Shown here piece by piece: positions 33,963 to 41,761 of a stretch of 64,000 nucleotides of DNA. The stretch lies in assembly GCA_030150045.1 (NCBI GenBank), contig JASLGM010000045.1:37068-101067 (forward strand), read 5' to 3'. Source of the stretch: Taishania sp. GTDB lineage: Bacteria > Bacteroidota > Bacteroidia > Flavobacteriales_D > Crocinitomicaceae. The notes beneath the pieces are model-generated. The model was not told where the DNA came from. It ran no database searches and saw only the letters and a list, made by a program, of their open reading frames with translations. A program made the translations under genes and the position numbers. How positions within the stretch are numbered: position 1 is the first letter of the stretch; the number at the start of each line of letters is the position of its first letter.

Positions 33963-35648
33963 ATGTCAGACGATAAAAAGATCATTTTTTCAATGGTTGG
34001 TGTTTCCAAGCAAACACCTGCAGGAAAGCAAATCATTAAAGATATTTACCTTTCATTTTTTTACGGTGCCAAAATTGGTATTATTGGTTTAAACGGAGCG
34101 GGGAAATCTACCGTTATGCGAATCATCGCAGGTTTAGATCAATCGTATCAAGGGGATGTAGTATTCTCACCAGGATACACTGTAGGATATTTAGAGCAAG
34201 AGCCTAATCTTGATCCGAAAAAGACAGTTAAAGAAATTGTTTTAGAAGGAGTTCAAGAGATTGTAGATACTTTAAAAGAATACGAGGAAATTAATAATTC
34301 CTTTATGGATGAAGATGTAATGAACGATCCAGATAAAATGGATAAGCTCATTGCAAGACAAGGTGAGTTGCAAGACATGATCGATGCAACGGATGCTTGG
34401 GAGTTGGATTCTAAATTGGAACGTGCAATGGATGCTTTACGTTGTCCACCAGATGATCAATTGATTGAATCTCTTTCTGGAGGAGAGAAAAGACGTGTTG
34501 CCTTGACGAGATTGTTATTGAAAAACCCAGATATCTTATTGTTAGATGAGCCTACCAACCACTTGGATGCTGAATCAATTGACTGGTTGGAGCAACATTT
34601 GCAACAATATAAAGGAACTGTTATTGCTGTAACGCACGACCGTTATTTCCTTGATAATGTTGCTGGATGGATTTTAGAATTAGATAGAGGAGAAGGTATT
34701 CCTTGGAAAGGAAATTATACTTCTTGGTTGGAACAAAAATCAAAACGTCTTTCTGAAGAGGAGAAAACAGAATCAAAACGCCAAAAAGTGTTACAACGAG
34801 AGTTGGAATGGGTGCGTATGAATCCAAAAGGAAGACATGCTAAGAATAAAGCGCGTATTGCCAATTATGATAAAATGCTTTCCGAGGATGTGAAAGAAAA
34901 AGAATCTAAATTGGAAATTCCAATTCCAAACGGTCCACGTTTAGGGCAAAATGTTATTGAAGCGGTTAATGTTTCAAAAGCGTTTGGTGATAAGTTACTA
35001 TACGATAACTTAAACTTTAAATTGCCGCCTGCAGGAATTGTAGGTATTATTGGACCAAACGGTGCGGGTAAGACAACTATTTTCAAGATGATTATGGATG
35101 AATTACAACCAGATGGTGGAACTTTCGAGATTGGTGAAACGGTGAAGATTGGGTATGTGGATCAGGCTCATAAAGATATTCATCCGGAGAAAACGGTTTT
35201 TGAAGTAGTTTCAAATGGATTGGAATTCGTAGAAGTTGGATCTCAAAAAATAAACTCTAGAGCATATCTTTCTAAGTTTAACTTTAGTGGATCAGATCAA
35301 AATAAAAAAGTAGGCATCCTTTCGGGGGGAGAAAGAAACCGTTTGCATTTAGCGATGACGTTAAAAACTGAAGCAAACGTTCTTTTATTGGATGAGCCTA
35401 CGAATGACATTGACGTGAATACGCTTCGAGCATTAGAGGAAGGGATTGAAAACTTTGCTGGATGTGCGGTGGTGATTTCTCACGATAGATGGTTTTTAGA
35501 TCGTATTTGTACGCATATTCTTGCGTTCGAAGGGGATTCTGAAGTGTATTGGTTTGAAGGTACATATTCGGAGTATGAAGAAAATCGTAAAAAACGTTTA
35601 GGTGATGCAGGACCAAAACGAATTAAATACAGAAAATTGATCAAATAA
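33963..35648 (+). CDS. ettA: ABC-F energy-dependent translational throttle protein EttA
   Basis: A 561-residue soluble protein with two ABC cassettes and no membrane segment. Cassette 1 has GLNGAGKST, LSGGEKRRVAL and LLLDEPTNHLD; cassette 2 has GPNGAGKTT, LSGGERNRLHLA and LLLDEPTNDID; the linker and arm (about 240-330) separate them. Length and the YTSWLEQKSKRL / YRKLIK features match EttA (about 555 residues in E. coli), which binds the ribosomal E site and gates elongation according to ADP/ATP ratio. Confidence 0.93.
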   Translation: MSDDKKIIFSMVGVSKQTPAGKQIIKDIYLSFFYGAKIGIIGLNGAGKSTVMRIIAGLDQSYQGDVVFSPGYTVGYLEQEPNLDPKKTVKEIVLEGVQEIVDTLKEYEEINNSFMDEDVMNDPDKMDKLIARQGELQDMIDATDAWELDSKLERAMDALRCPPDDQLIESLSGGEKRRVALTRLLLKNPDILLLDEPTNHLDAESIDWLEQHLQQYKGTVIAVTHDRYFLDNVAGWILELDRGEGIPWKGNYTSWLEQKSKRLSEEEKTESKRQKVLQRELEWVRMNPKGRHAKNKARIANYDKMLSEDVKEKESKLEIPIPNGPRLGQNVIEAVNVSKAFGDKLLYDNLNFKLPPAGIVGIIGPNGAGKTTIFKMIMDELQPDGGTFEIGETVKIGYVDQAHKDIHPEKTVFEVVSNGLEFVEVGSQKINSRAYLSKFNFSGSDQNKKVGILSGGERNRLHLAMTLKTEANVLLLDEPTNDIDVNTLRALEEGIENFAGCAVVISHDRWFLDRICTHILAFEGDSEVYWFEGTYSEYEENRKKRLGDAGPKRIKYRKLIK

Positions 35649-35667
35649 TTTAGGACTTGATAGAAGG

Positions 35668-35697
35668 AAAAGGCTGGGGGATCCCAGCCTTTTTTTT
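35668..35697 (+). terminator. Terminator after ettA
   Basis: AAAAGGCTGGG / CCCAGCCTTTT (35668-35678, 35683-35693), 4-nt loop, then a T-run. Confidence 0.92.
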
Positions 35698-35813
35698 GTC
35701 TATTTTGTATGGATAGAAACGGAAAAGTGTAGATTTGTTTAAGGGATTTTTGACGTTTCAGTATTGTCTATTTAACGAGTTAAAAATGATGTTGGTTGAA
35801 AAGGAAACAATTT

Positions 35814-35958
35814 CAGCCCGGGCGGAACGGAGATAGCTAAATGAACTGTAAAGGTTGTGAACGCTAGTTTGCCACAGCGACCAAGGGGAGCTCGTGGGAA
35901 GCAGCAAGGAAACACCTTTATAGGAATTTACTAAAACGTGTAGACCGAAATGGCTGCC
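35814..35958 (-). repeat. F1 interspersed hairpin repeat, copy 3
   Basis: Inverted copy running CAGCCCGGGCGGAACGG to ACCGAAATGGCTGCC on the plus strand. The core stem GCCAC... / ...GTGGG with GAGCTCCCCTTGGTCGCT on the minus strand is conserved, with one mismatch. It lies just after the ettA terminator and accounts for most of the 35649-36018 gap. Confidence 0.82.
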
Positions 35959-36018
35959 TGTTTATATTCAATGAAGAGATGTTCCCCGTTGTTATTTAGA
36001 AAAAATGCGATTAGATAT

Positions 36019-36567
36019 ATGAAAATTGTTCGAAAAGTGCAGGTTTTACCATCGGAATGGAAGGGTGGAAAGACGTATGAGTATGTTATTTTCCCAGCTG
36101 ATTCGGCTTATGTAAATCGTAATTTTGATTTCAGAATCAGTAGCGCAAGTATAGAGCAAATCCCTTCAGATTTCACTCAGTTTGTGGGGTATCAACGTTA
36201 TTTAATTATGTTGGATGGCGAGTTGAATGTGCTTCATAATGAGAAGGAAAGGGTTTTTGAGTGTAATACTTTGTTTAAGTTTGATTCTAATGATTGTGTA
36301 AGGTCATTTTCTTTGGGGAATGATTTTAATTTGATGCTGAAAGATGGGATTGATGCGCAAGTTGAAGTAGTCACGGATAGGGAGTTAACTGCGGATTCGG
36401 CTTTCGTTTTGATTTTTGCACTGACAGATAGTGAGGTGAATATTGGTGGTGAGGTGATGCATTTATCGACTTCGGATTGCGTTTGGACAGAAACTAAAGG
36501 CATGAATTTTGTTGCTGAATTATCAGGAAAATGTGTATTTGCGCGTTGGCGTATGGCATCAAAATAA
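36019..36567 (+). CDS. HutD family protein
   Basis: A 182-residue cupin-like protein of the HutD/Ves family. The ATG at 36019 gives the standard start MKIVRKVQVLPSEWKGGKTYEYVIFP; an upstream in-frame ATG at 35950 would begin inside an F1 repeat and is rejected. Family blocks FDFRISSASIEQIPSDFTQFVGYQRYLIMLDGEL are clear. HutD is usually found with histidine-utilisation genes and is proposed to limit urocanate or formiminoglutamate build-up; no hut genes lie near. Followed 30 bp on by DUF4112. Confidence 0.85.
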   Translation: MKIVRKVQVLPSEWKGGKTYEYVIFPADSAYVNRNFDFRISSASIEQIPSDFTQFVGYQRYLIMLDGELNVLHNEKERVFECNTLFKFDSNDCVRSFSLGNDFNLMLKDGIDAQVEVVTDRELTADSAFVLIFALTDSEVNIGGEVMHLSTSDCVWTETKGMNFVAELSGKCVFARWRMASK

Positions 36568-36597
36568 TTTTTCGTTTATTTTTTGTGGATTTTAAGT

Positions 36598-37095
36598 ATG
36601 ATTAATCAAAATACAAACATGGATGAAGACTTTTTGTTCATTGAACGGGTAACTGTTTTGATGGATTCAAAGTATAAGGTTCCGGGAACAAATTTCCGTT
36701 TTGGTATTGAACCATTAATTAACTTGATTCCATTTGCCGGCTTGATTTTCAACTTTTTTGTATCTTATCTTCTTGTGTTGATGATGGCAAAGTATAAAGT
36801 AAGTGGGAAAACAGTTGCTAAAATGTTGCTTAATGTTTTTCTGGATTTATTGATCAGCAGTATACCATTTTTTGGAAACTTTGCGGATTTCTTTTTTAAA
36901 GCGAATCAACGTAATTTGAATTTACTAAAGGAACATTATTACGAAAATAAACATCAAGGATCGGCATGGGGAATTGTGTTGACTTTTTTCGCTGTGGTGA
37001 GTACAGTTTTGGTTGGATTTACCTATTTGTTGTACAAGGTGATTGTGTGGTTTATTGATCTTTTACACTTTCCTGAGATTTTTTCCTTTTTCTAA
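36598..37095 (+). CDS. DUF4112 membrane protein
   Basis: A 165-residue protein with the DUF4112 pattern: ERVTVLMDSKYKVPGTNFRFGIEPLINLIPFAG, then a membrane segment, YKVSGKTVAKMLLNVFLDLLISSIPFFGNFADFFFKANQRN and a C-terminal TM. About three to four hydrophobic segments. The ATG at 36598 is preferred over an upstream TTG in frame; the ATG at 36619 is an alternative. Function unknown. Confidence 0.8.
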   Translation: MINQNTNMDEDFLFIERVTVLMDSKYKVPGTNFRFGIEPLINLIPFAGLIFNFFVSYLLVLMMAKYKVSGKTVAKMLLNVFLDLLISSIPFFGNFADFFFKANQRNLNLLKEHYYENKHQGSAWGIVLTFFAVVSTVLVGFTYLLYKVIVWFIDLLHFPEIFSFF

Positions 37096-37151
37096 AGCCT
37101 ATCCAAATTCTTGTGGTTATCTTTGGTTAAACTAGAGAAATAACATTAATT

Positions 37152-38606
37152 ATGGATATACGTCAGTTAGAACCAAAAGCACTTTGGAATCATTTTGCTG
37201 ATTTGAATGCAGTGCCTCGCCCTTCAAAAAAAGAAGAGAAAGTGATTGCATTTATGGTGGAGTTTGGTAAATCATTGGGATTAGAAACGAAAACCGATAA
37301 AGTTGGGAATATTATCATTAAAAAGCCTGCTTTTGTCGGAATGGAAGATCGTAAAACGGTGATTCTACAGTCACACGTGGATATGGTGCACCAAAAAAAC
37401 GCGGACACTGTTTTTGATTTTGATACAGAAGGAATCAAAATGCTTATCGATGGCGATTGGGTGAAAGCGGATGGAACAACTTTAGGTGCTGATAATGGAA
37501 TTGGGGTAGCTGCTATCATGGCTTTACTGTCTTCAACGGATATTCCTCATCCTGCATTGGAAGCTATGTTTACAGTAGATGAAGAGACAGGAATGACTGG
37601 AGCTATCGAATTAGAAGGTGAGAATTTTTCAGGTCAAATTTTACTGAATTTAGATACAGAAGATGACGATGAATTGTCTATTGGATGTGCGGGTGGAATT
37701 GATACAAATACTAAATATACATACGAAACGGTTGATGTAGAATCAGGAAGTGTATACTTCACAATGACCATTCGTGGTTTGATGGGAGGGCACTCTGGAA
37801 TGGATATACATTTAGGACGTGGCAATGCCAATAAATTGATGAACCGTATTTTATATCACTTGTTGTCAACTGTTCCTTATCAATTAATTTCTGTTGATGG
37901 TGGAAGTTTACGTAATGCAATTCCAAGAGAATCGACAACAGTGATTGCTTTGCATAAAGACAATGTTGAGCTTTTTCACCACGAATTCAAACGTATTCAA
38001 GCAGAATTAGTTGAGGAATTGACTACGGTTGAAAAACAATTAATGATTGGCGTTGAGGCAAATGGAGCAGGAGAGCAGGCGGTAGCACAAGCAGATTTGA
38101 TAAAAATGTTAAATGCCATATATGCTGCACCAAATGGGGTGTTCAGAATGAGTCCAGATATTGAAGATCTTGTAGAAACATCATCTAGCCTTGCACGTAT
38201 CATCATCAAAGATGGAACTTTTGTGTCACAGTCTTTACAGCGTTCTAGTGTTGAGTCAACAAAAGATGATGTTGCAAATACAATTCGTGCGGCATTTGAA
38301 TCTATGGGAGCAGCTGTTGTGCAAACAGGAGATTATCCAGGATGGCAGCCTAATCCAAGCTCTGAGATCTTAACGATCATGCGTAATCTGTATGTGAAAA
38401 GATATAATGAAGAGCCGCAAGTAAAAGCTTGTCATGCTGGATTGGAGTGTGGTATTTTAGGAAAACACTTGCCAGGTGTGGAAATGATCTCTTTTGGACC
38501 AAATATTCGAAGAGCGCATTCTCCAGATGAAACCGTACAAATTTCTTCTGTTCAAAAATTCTGGGGGTATTTGTTGGAAACATTGCTTTTGATTCCTTCT
38601 AAATAA
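37152..38606 (+). CDS. pepD: Aminoacyl-histidine dipeptidase (Xaa-His dipeptidase, M20C)
   Basis: A 484-residue M20 metallopeptidase that hydrolyses Xaa-His dipeptides such as carnosine, with zinc ligand blocks QSHVDMV (near 75), GADNGIGVA (near 118), DEETGMTGA (near 145) and a C-terminal ISFGPNIRRAHSPDE with the final histidine. The lid domain (about 190-350) includes GGHSGMDIHLGRGNAN, the family signature. Length matches E. coli PepD (485). Terminator follows. Confidence 0.94.
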   Translation: MDIRQLEPKALWNHFADLNAVPRPSKKEEKVIAFMVEFGKSLGLETKTDKVGNIIIKKPAFVGMEDRKTVILQSHVDMVHQKNADTVFDFDTEGIKMLIDGDWVKADGTTLGADNGIGVAAIMALLSSTDIPHPALEAMFTVDEETGMTGAIELEGENFSGQILLNLDTEDDDELSIGCAGGIDTNTKYTYETVDVESGSVYFTMTIRGLMGGHSGMDIHLGRGNANKLMNRILYHLLSTVPYQLISVDGGSLRNAIPRESTTVIALHKDNVELFHHEFKRIQAELVEELTTVEKQLMIGVEANGAGEQAVAQADLIKMLNAIYAAPNGVFRMSPDIEDLVETSSSLARIIIKDGTFVSQSLQRSSVESTKDDVANTIRAAFESMGAAVVQTGDYPGWQPNPSSEILTIMRNLYVKRYNEEPQVKACHAGLECGILGKHLPGVEMISFGPNIRRAHSPDETVQISSVQKFWGYLLETLLLIPSK

Positions 38607-38611
38607 ACTTA

Positions 38612-38642
38612 AAAAGGTAGCTGTTAAATGGCTACCTTTTTG
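38612..38642 (+). terminator. Terminator after pepD
   Basis: AAAAGGTAGC / GCTACCTTTT (38612-38621, 38631-38640) with a 9-nt loop. Confidence 0.85.
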
Positions 38643-38658
38643 TTTGAAAAACAGCAAT

Positions 38659-38886
38659 ATGGAGAAACATCAGCTGGTTGAGCTTGCAAATTATCGTATG
38701 CCTTTCGGAAAATATAAAGGCTATTTATTGGTGCATTTACCCGAACCTTACTTGGTGTGGTATCGCGGGAAAGGCTTTCCTGATGGGAAGTTAGGGATGT
38801 TTTTAGCAATGATGCATGAGATAAAAGTAAATGGCTTAGAAGAATTACTTTATCCTTTGATTGAAGAAAAAAACAAAAAAATGTAA
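38659..38886 (+). CDS. DUF3820 family protein
   Basis: A 75-residue protein starting MEKHQLVELANYRMPFGKYKG; an in-frame TTG five codons earlier lies in the pepD terminator region and is rejected. Family blocks MPFGKYKGYLLVHLPEPYLVWYRGKGFPDGKLG fit DUF3820, a small family annotated as possible quorum-sensing-regulated virulence factors without proof. It is cytoplasmic. The small ORF downstream may be its operon partner. Confidence 0.82.
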   Translation: MEKHQLVELANYRMPFGKYKGYLLVHLPEPYLVWYRGKGFPDGKLGMFLAMMHEIKVNGLEELLYPLIEEKNKKM

Positions 38887-38928
38887 CCTACTCAATTTCA
38901 ATCCGTATAAGCTAGAAAAAGCAATATT

Positions 38929-39093
38929 ATGGAATTGAATGCAAAAAAAATCGCTAAAAAACGTTTAGACTTGCACCGTTCTCAAGGAACAACTTCAAGT
39001 TTAAACATATTCGAAGTTGCTGCATTGATGGATACCGTTTGTTTCGGGATTCATATTATGCCAATGAATAAGTTTTTATTTTCGATGAATTAA
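38929..39093 (+). CDS. Small hypothetical ORF (54 aa)
   Basis: ATG at 38929 to TAA at 39093 encodes 54 residues starting MELNAKKIAKKRLDLHRSQG. It lies in a space otherwise without genes, 42 bp after the DUF3820 gene, and ends just before a bidirectional terminator. Its basic N terminus is helix-like. It could be a real small protein or a remnant; no family is recognised. Confidence 0.4.
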   Translation: MELNAKKIAKKRLDLHRSQGTTSSLNIFEVAALMDTVCFGIHIMPMNKFLFSMN

Positions 39094-39105
39094 CGTAAAA
39101 CAATA

Positions 39106-39133
39106 AAAGGAGAACAGCACACTGTTCTCCTTT
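39106..39133. terminator. Terminator between convergent genes
   Basis: AAAGGAGAACAG / CTGTTCTCCTTT (12-bp perfect stem, 4-nt loop) between the 54-aa ORF and mnmA. Confidence 0.8.
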
Positions 39134-39178
39134 ATATTTTAAAATGATAATTTCGAATTTATGTTCGGAGTTTTAGGT

Positions 39179-40357
39179 TTATGCCAAAATCACTCCGGAG
39201 GCAATGACTTCGTTGTCGATATGGAAAGCGGCAAATTGTCCCGGTGTAATTCCTCTTTGTAATTCAGCAAATAACACAAAGTAAGCACCGTTTTTATAAA
39301 CAAGTGTACAGTCTTGCAGCGCTTGACGATAACGAATTCTCACTTTACAATCCAGAACCTGGCCTTCCGACATTTGATAGTTTGGATTGATGAAATGCAT
39401 TTCAGTTGCATCAATTCTTAATGCAATGCGATTGAGGCCACGATGTGTTTCTTCTTGACCTGAATACACCGTATTTGTTGTCGTGTTGATTCCAATTACA
39501 AAAGAAGGCATAGGGCGGCCGCCGATGTGTAAACCTTTTCTTTGGCCAATGGTGTAATAATGCGCCCCCATATGTTCGTGAACTTTTAAACCTTGTTCTT
39601 CGGTGAATACAAAGGGTTCCGACAAGCGCTCTACATTTTCTAAGGTAAAGGGAATGTCGTGGTAAGCTTTCAAAGCGGGGAGGTCATTCGGTATTTCAAT
39701 GATATTTCCTTTTTTTGGAGCTAATTGTTGTTGAAGGAAGATCGGCAAAGAGATTTTGCCAACAAAGCAAAGGCCTTGAGAATCTTTCTTATTAGCGGTT
39801 ACTAATCCTTGTTCTTCAGCAATTCTTCTCACTTCCGGTTTTTCAAGGTTCCCGATTGGGAAAAGCGCCTTGGCTAATTGATCTTGATTCAATTGACAAA
39901 GAAAATACGATTGGTCTTTGTTGGGGTCATTTCCCATGATTAAGCCAAAAGTACCGTCTTCATGTTCTATTTTCTGGCAGTAATGCCCAGTTGCAACGTA
40001 GTCAGCACCCAATTCCAATGCTGCTTTTAAGAAAACGTCGAATTTGATTTCTCGGTTGCAAAGGATGTCCGGATTAGGTGTTCTTCCAGCCTCATATTCT
40101 GAGAACATATAATCAACAATACGGTCCTTATATTCCGCACTTAAGTCAATAACCTGAAAAGGAATGCCTAATTGTTGAGCAATTAATAGTGCGTCATTAG
40201 AGTCGTCAATCCACGGGCATTCATCCTCCAAAGTAACGGATTCATCATGCCAATTACGCATGAACATACCAATAACCTCATACCCTTGCTCCTGCAATAG
40301 ATAAGCGGTAACACTTGAATCTACACCGCCAGATAACCCAACAACTACTCTTTTCAT
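39179..40357 (-). CDS. mnmA: tRNA-specific 2-thiouridylase MnmA
   Basis: A 392-residue PP-loop ATPase that adds the sulfur at C2 of the wobble uridine in tRNAs for Lys, Glu and Gln. The SGGVDSS PP-loop is at residues 9-15, the two catalytic Cys are C100 (DILCNREIKF) and C197 (GLCFVG), and the C-terminal beta-barrel is complete (GQFAAFHIDNEVIASGVILA). Length is slightly above E. coli MnmA (368). It is convergent with the small ORF and divergent from a secreted protein gene. Confidence 0.96.
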   Translation of the reverse strand: MKRVVVGLSGGVDSSVTAYLLQEQGYEVIGMFMRNWHDESVTLEDECPWIDDSNDALLIAQQLGIPFQVIDLSAEYKDRIVDYMFSEYEAGRTPNPDILCNREIKFDVFLKAALELGADYVATGHYCQKIEHEDGTFGLIMGNDPNKDQSYFLCQLNQDQLAKALFPIGNLEKPEVRRIAEEQGLVTANKKDSQGLCFVGKISLPIFLQQQLAPKKGNIIEIPNDLPALKAYHDIPFTLENVERLSEPFVFTEEQGLKVHEHMGAHYYTIGQRKGLHIGGRPMPSFVIGINTTTNTVYSGQEETHRGLNRIALRIDATEMHFINPNYQMSEGQVLDCKVRIRYRQALQDCTLVYKNGAYFVLFAELQRGITPGQFAAFHIDNEVIASGVILA

Positions 40358-40464
40358 AGTACAAAATTACGAAATGTTTAAGAATTTGGAATTGTATTTG
40401 TAACAACAAGCAAAACAAAAGAACTTCTTTCATAAAACCGAAAGTTTTTATAATTTAGCTATTG

Positions 40465-41175
40465 ATGAAAAAAACGATTGCTTTACTCGCTCTTTTAATC
40501 CTTCATGGTCTGTCTTTTGGACAATGTGACAAAGTGTTGGTCTCCGGAAATGTTAAAGATACGATGCGTTATCAGAATTTCTATAATATGATGGTCATAA
40601 ATAAAAGTACTGGAAAAGGTGTGTTTGGACAGCCAAATGGATATTTTTCAACTTATGCAAATCCCGGTGATTCCATTACCTTATCTGTTAAAGGATATGA
40701 TTTGGTGCATTTTGTGGTAAAGCCAGACGGAAACTGTCAGTGTAATCACAAATTTTTCATTGAAGGAAAACCATTTGAGTTTGAAGCTGTAGTGATCCGA
40801 CCGTTAAAGAGTTTAGAACAGTTGCGAGAAGAACGTGAAGCGTTGGCTTTGCGAGAAACCCGATCTGTAACTGGTGTTGATGTGTTGCAATCGCCAATAA
40901 CAGCCATTTTTCAAGCGTTTAACCGACAAGAAAAACACAAACGTAAAATTGAAGAAATGCGTTTTGAAGATTCGCAAAAAGATGTTGTACGCGAGTTATT
41001 GCGCTTATATGTTGCTTACGATATTGTGAACTTATCGGATGAGGATTTCGATCATTTTATTGACTTCTTGAACATCAATGTAGATTTCTTGAAAACAGCC
41101 TCAGAGTTCGAGTTAGTGGAGTTTATCAAAAGTAAATACGAACATTATATGTACATGAAAGCGCAGCAGAAATAG
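40465..41175 (+). CDS. Secreted protein with carboxypeptidase-like regulatory domain
   Basis: A 236-residue protein beginning MKKTIALLALLILHGLSFGQ (signal peptide; an in-frame TTG one codon before is ignored). The N-terminal 90 residues are a CarboxypepD_reg-like Greek-key fold (VSGNVKDTMRYQNFYNMMV...GYFSTYANPGDSITLSVKGYD), the C-terminal half is alpha-helical and charged (SLEQLREEREALALRETRS...). Predicted periplasmic, partner unknown. Terminator downstream. Confidence 0.75.
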   Translation: MKKTIALLALLILHGLSFGQCDKVLVSGNVKDTMRYQNFYNMMVINKSTGKGVFGQPNGYFSTYANPGDSITLSVKGYDLVHFVVKPDGNCQCNHKFFIEGKPFEFEAVVIRPLKSLEQLREEREALALRETRSVTGVDVLQSPITAIFQAFNRQEKHKRKIEEMRFEDSQKDVVRELLRLYVAYDIVNLSDEDFDHFIDFLNINVDFLKTASEFELVEFIKSKYEHYMYMKAQQK

Positions 41176-41198
41176 CGAAGCGTTTTAGTATTCTAAGG

Positions 41199-41232
41199 AA
41201 GGTTATCAATTATTTTTGGTAACCTTTTTTTT
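41199..41232 (+). terminator. Terminator after the secreted CarboxypepD_reg gene
   Basis: AAGGTTATCAA / TTGGTAACCTT (41199-41209, 41216-41226; one T-G pair) followed by a T-run. Confidence 0.82.
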
Positions 41233-41237
41233 GTTTT

Positions 41238-41382
41238 GGCAGCCATTTTGGTCTACAAGCTTTAGTAGGCTTTTGTAAAAATGTGCACAGACTTTTGCTA
41301 ACGAGCTTCCTTTGGTCGCTGTTACCAAAGGCTGTTTTCTATTTTTACCATTCGCCTAGCTATTGCTCTCCGCCCAGGCTGA
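41238..41382 (+). repeat. F1 interspersed hairpin repeat, copy 4
   Basis: GGCAGCCATTTTGGTCTAC start and CGCCCAGGCTGA end. The arms TAGGCTTTTGTAAAAAT... and ...ATTTTTACCATTCGCCTA are complementary over most of their length, and TTGCTAAC / GTTACCAA closes the core GAGCTTCCTTTGGTCGCT. It fills part of the 41176-41761 gap before the ribonucleotide reductase gene. Confidence 0.85.
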
Positions 41383-41602
41383 AAATCTTTCTTCGAAAAA
41401 AGAAAATGCTGCTAACGAAAAGAAAATAGGATAGTTAGCCATGATATGTGTGTTTTTTTACAGAAAATGCACTTAGATACCTATAATTTTAGACTAATAA
41501 AAAACAGTGAGAAAATAAAGGGTTTTCCCTTATTTTTTTCAAAAAAAAGCGTACAATGCTTGTCAATAATGTGTTACGTTGTTTTTAAATTTATTTTCAT
41601 TA

Positions 41603-41722
41603 TTTGTAAACTTTTTTAATGTTGATAAGTTGTAATCAATTGATATTCAATACATGTTGCTTGTTAATTTGTAAACATTTAAAATTTTATTTTGTAAACG
41701 ATTAAACAAAAATGTACATTTG
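41603..41722 (+). promoter_or_regulatory. nrdJ promoter with three TTTGTAAAC motifs
   Basis: TTTG (41691-41694), 20 bp spacer and TACATTTG (41715-41722) make an excellent Bacteroidota promoter 40 bp before the ATG. The nonamer TTTGTAAAC occurs three times at 41603, 41668 and 41691, the last coinciding with the -33 element, as an operator would. No cobalamin-riboswitch core was found in the leader. Confidence 0.6.
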
Positions 41723-41761
41723 TAAGCAAGAAAAAGACATCCAACAATATAAACCTTGATT

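Noticed and set aside
41383..41690. Possible cobalamin riboswitch before nrdJ
   Set aside because: No B12-box-like core (GCCACTG) or associated stems could be found; the A/T-rich leader shows only promoter and TTTGTAAAC motifs.
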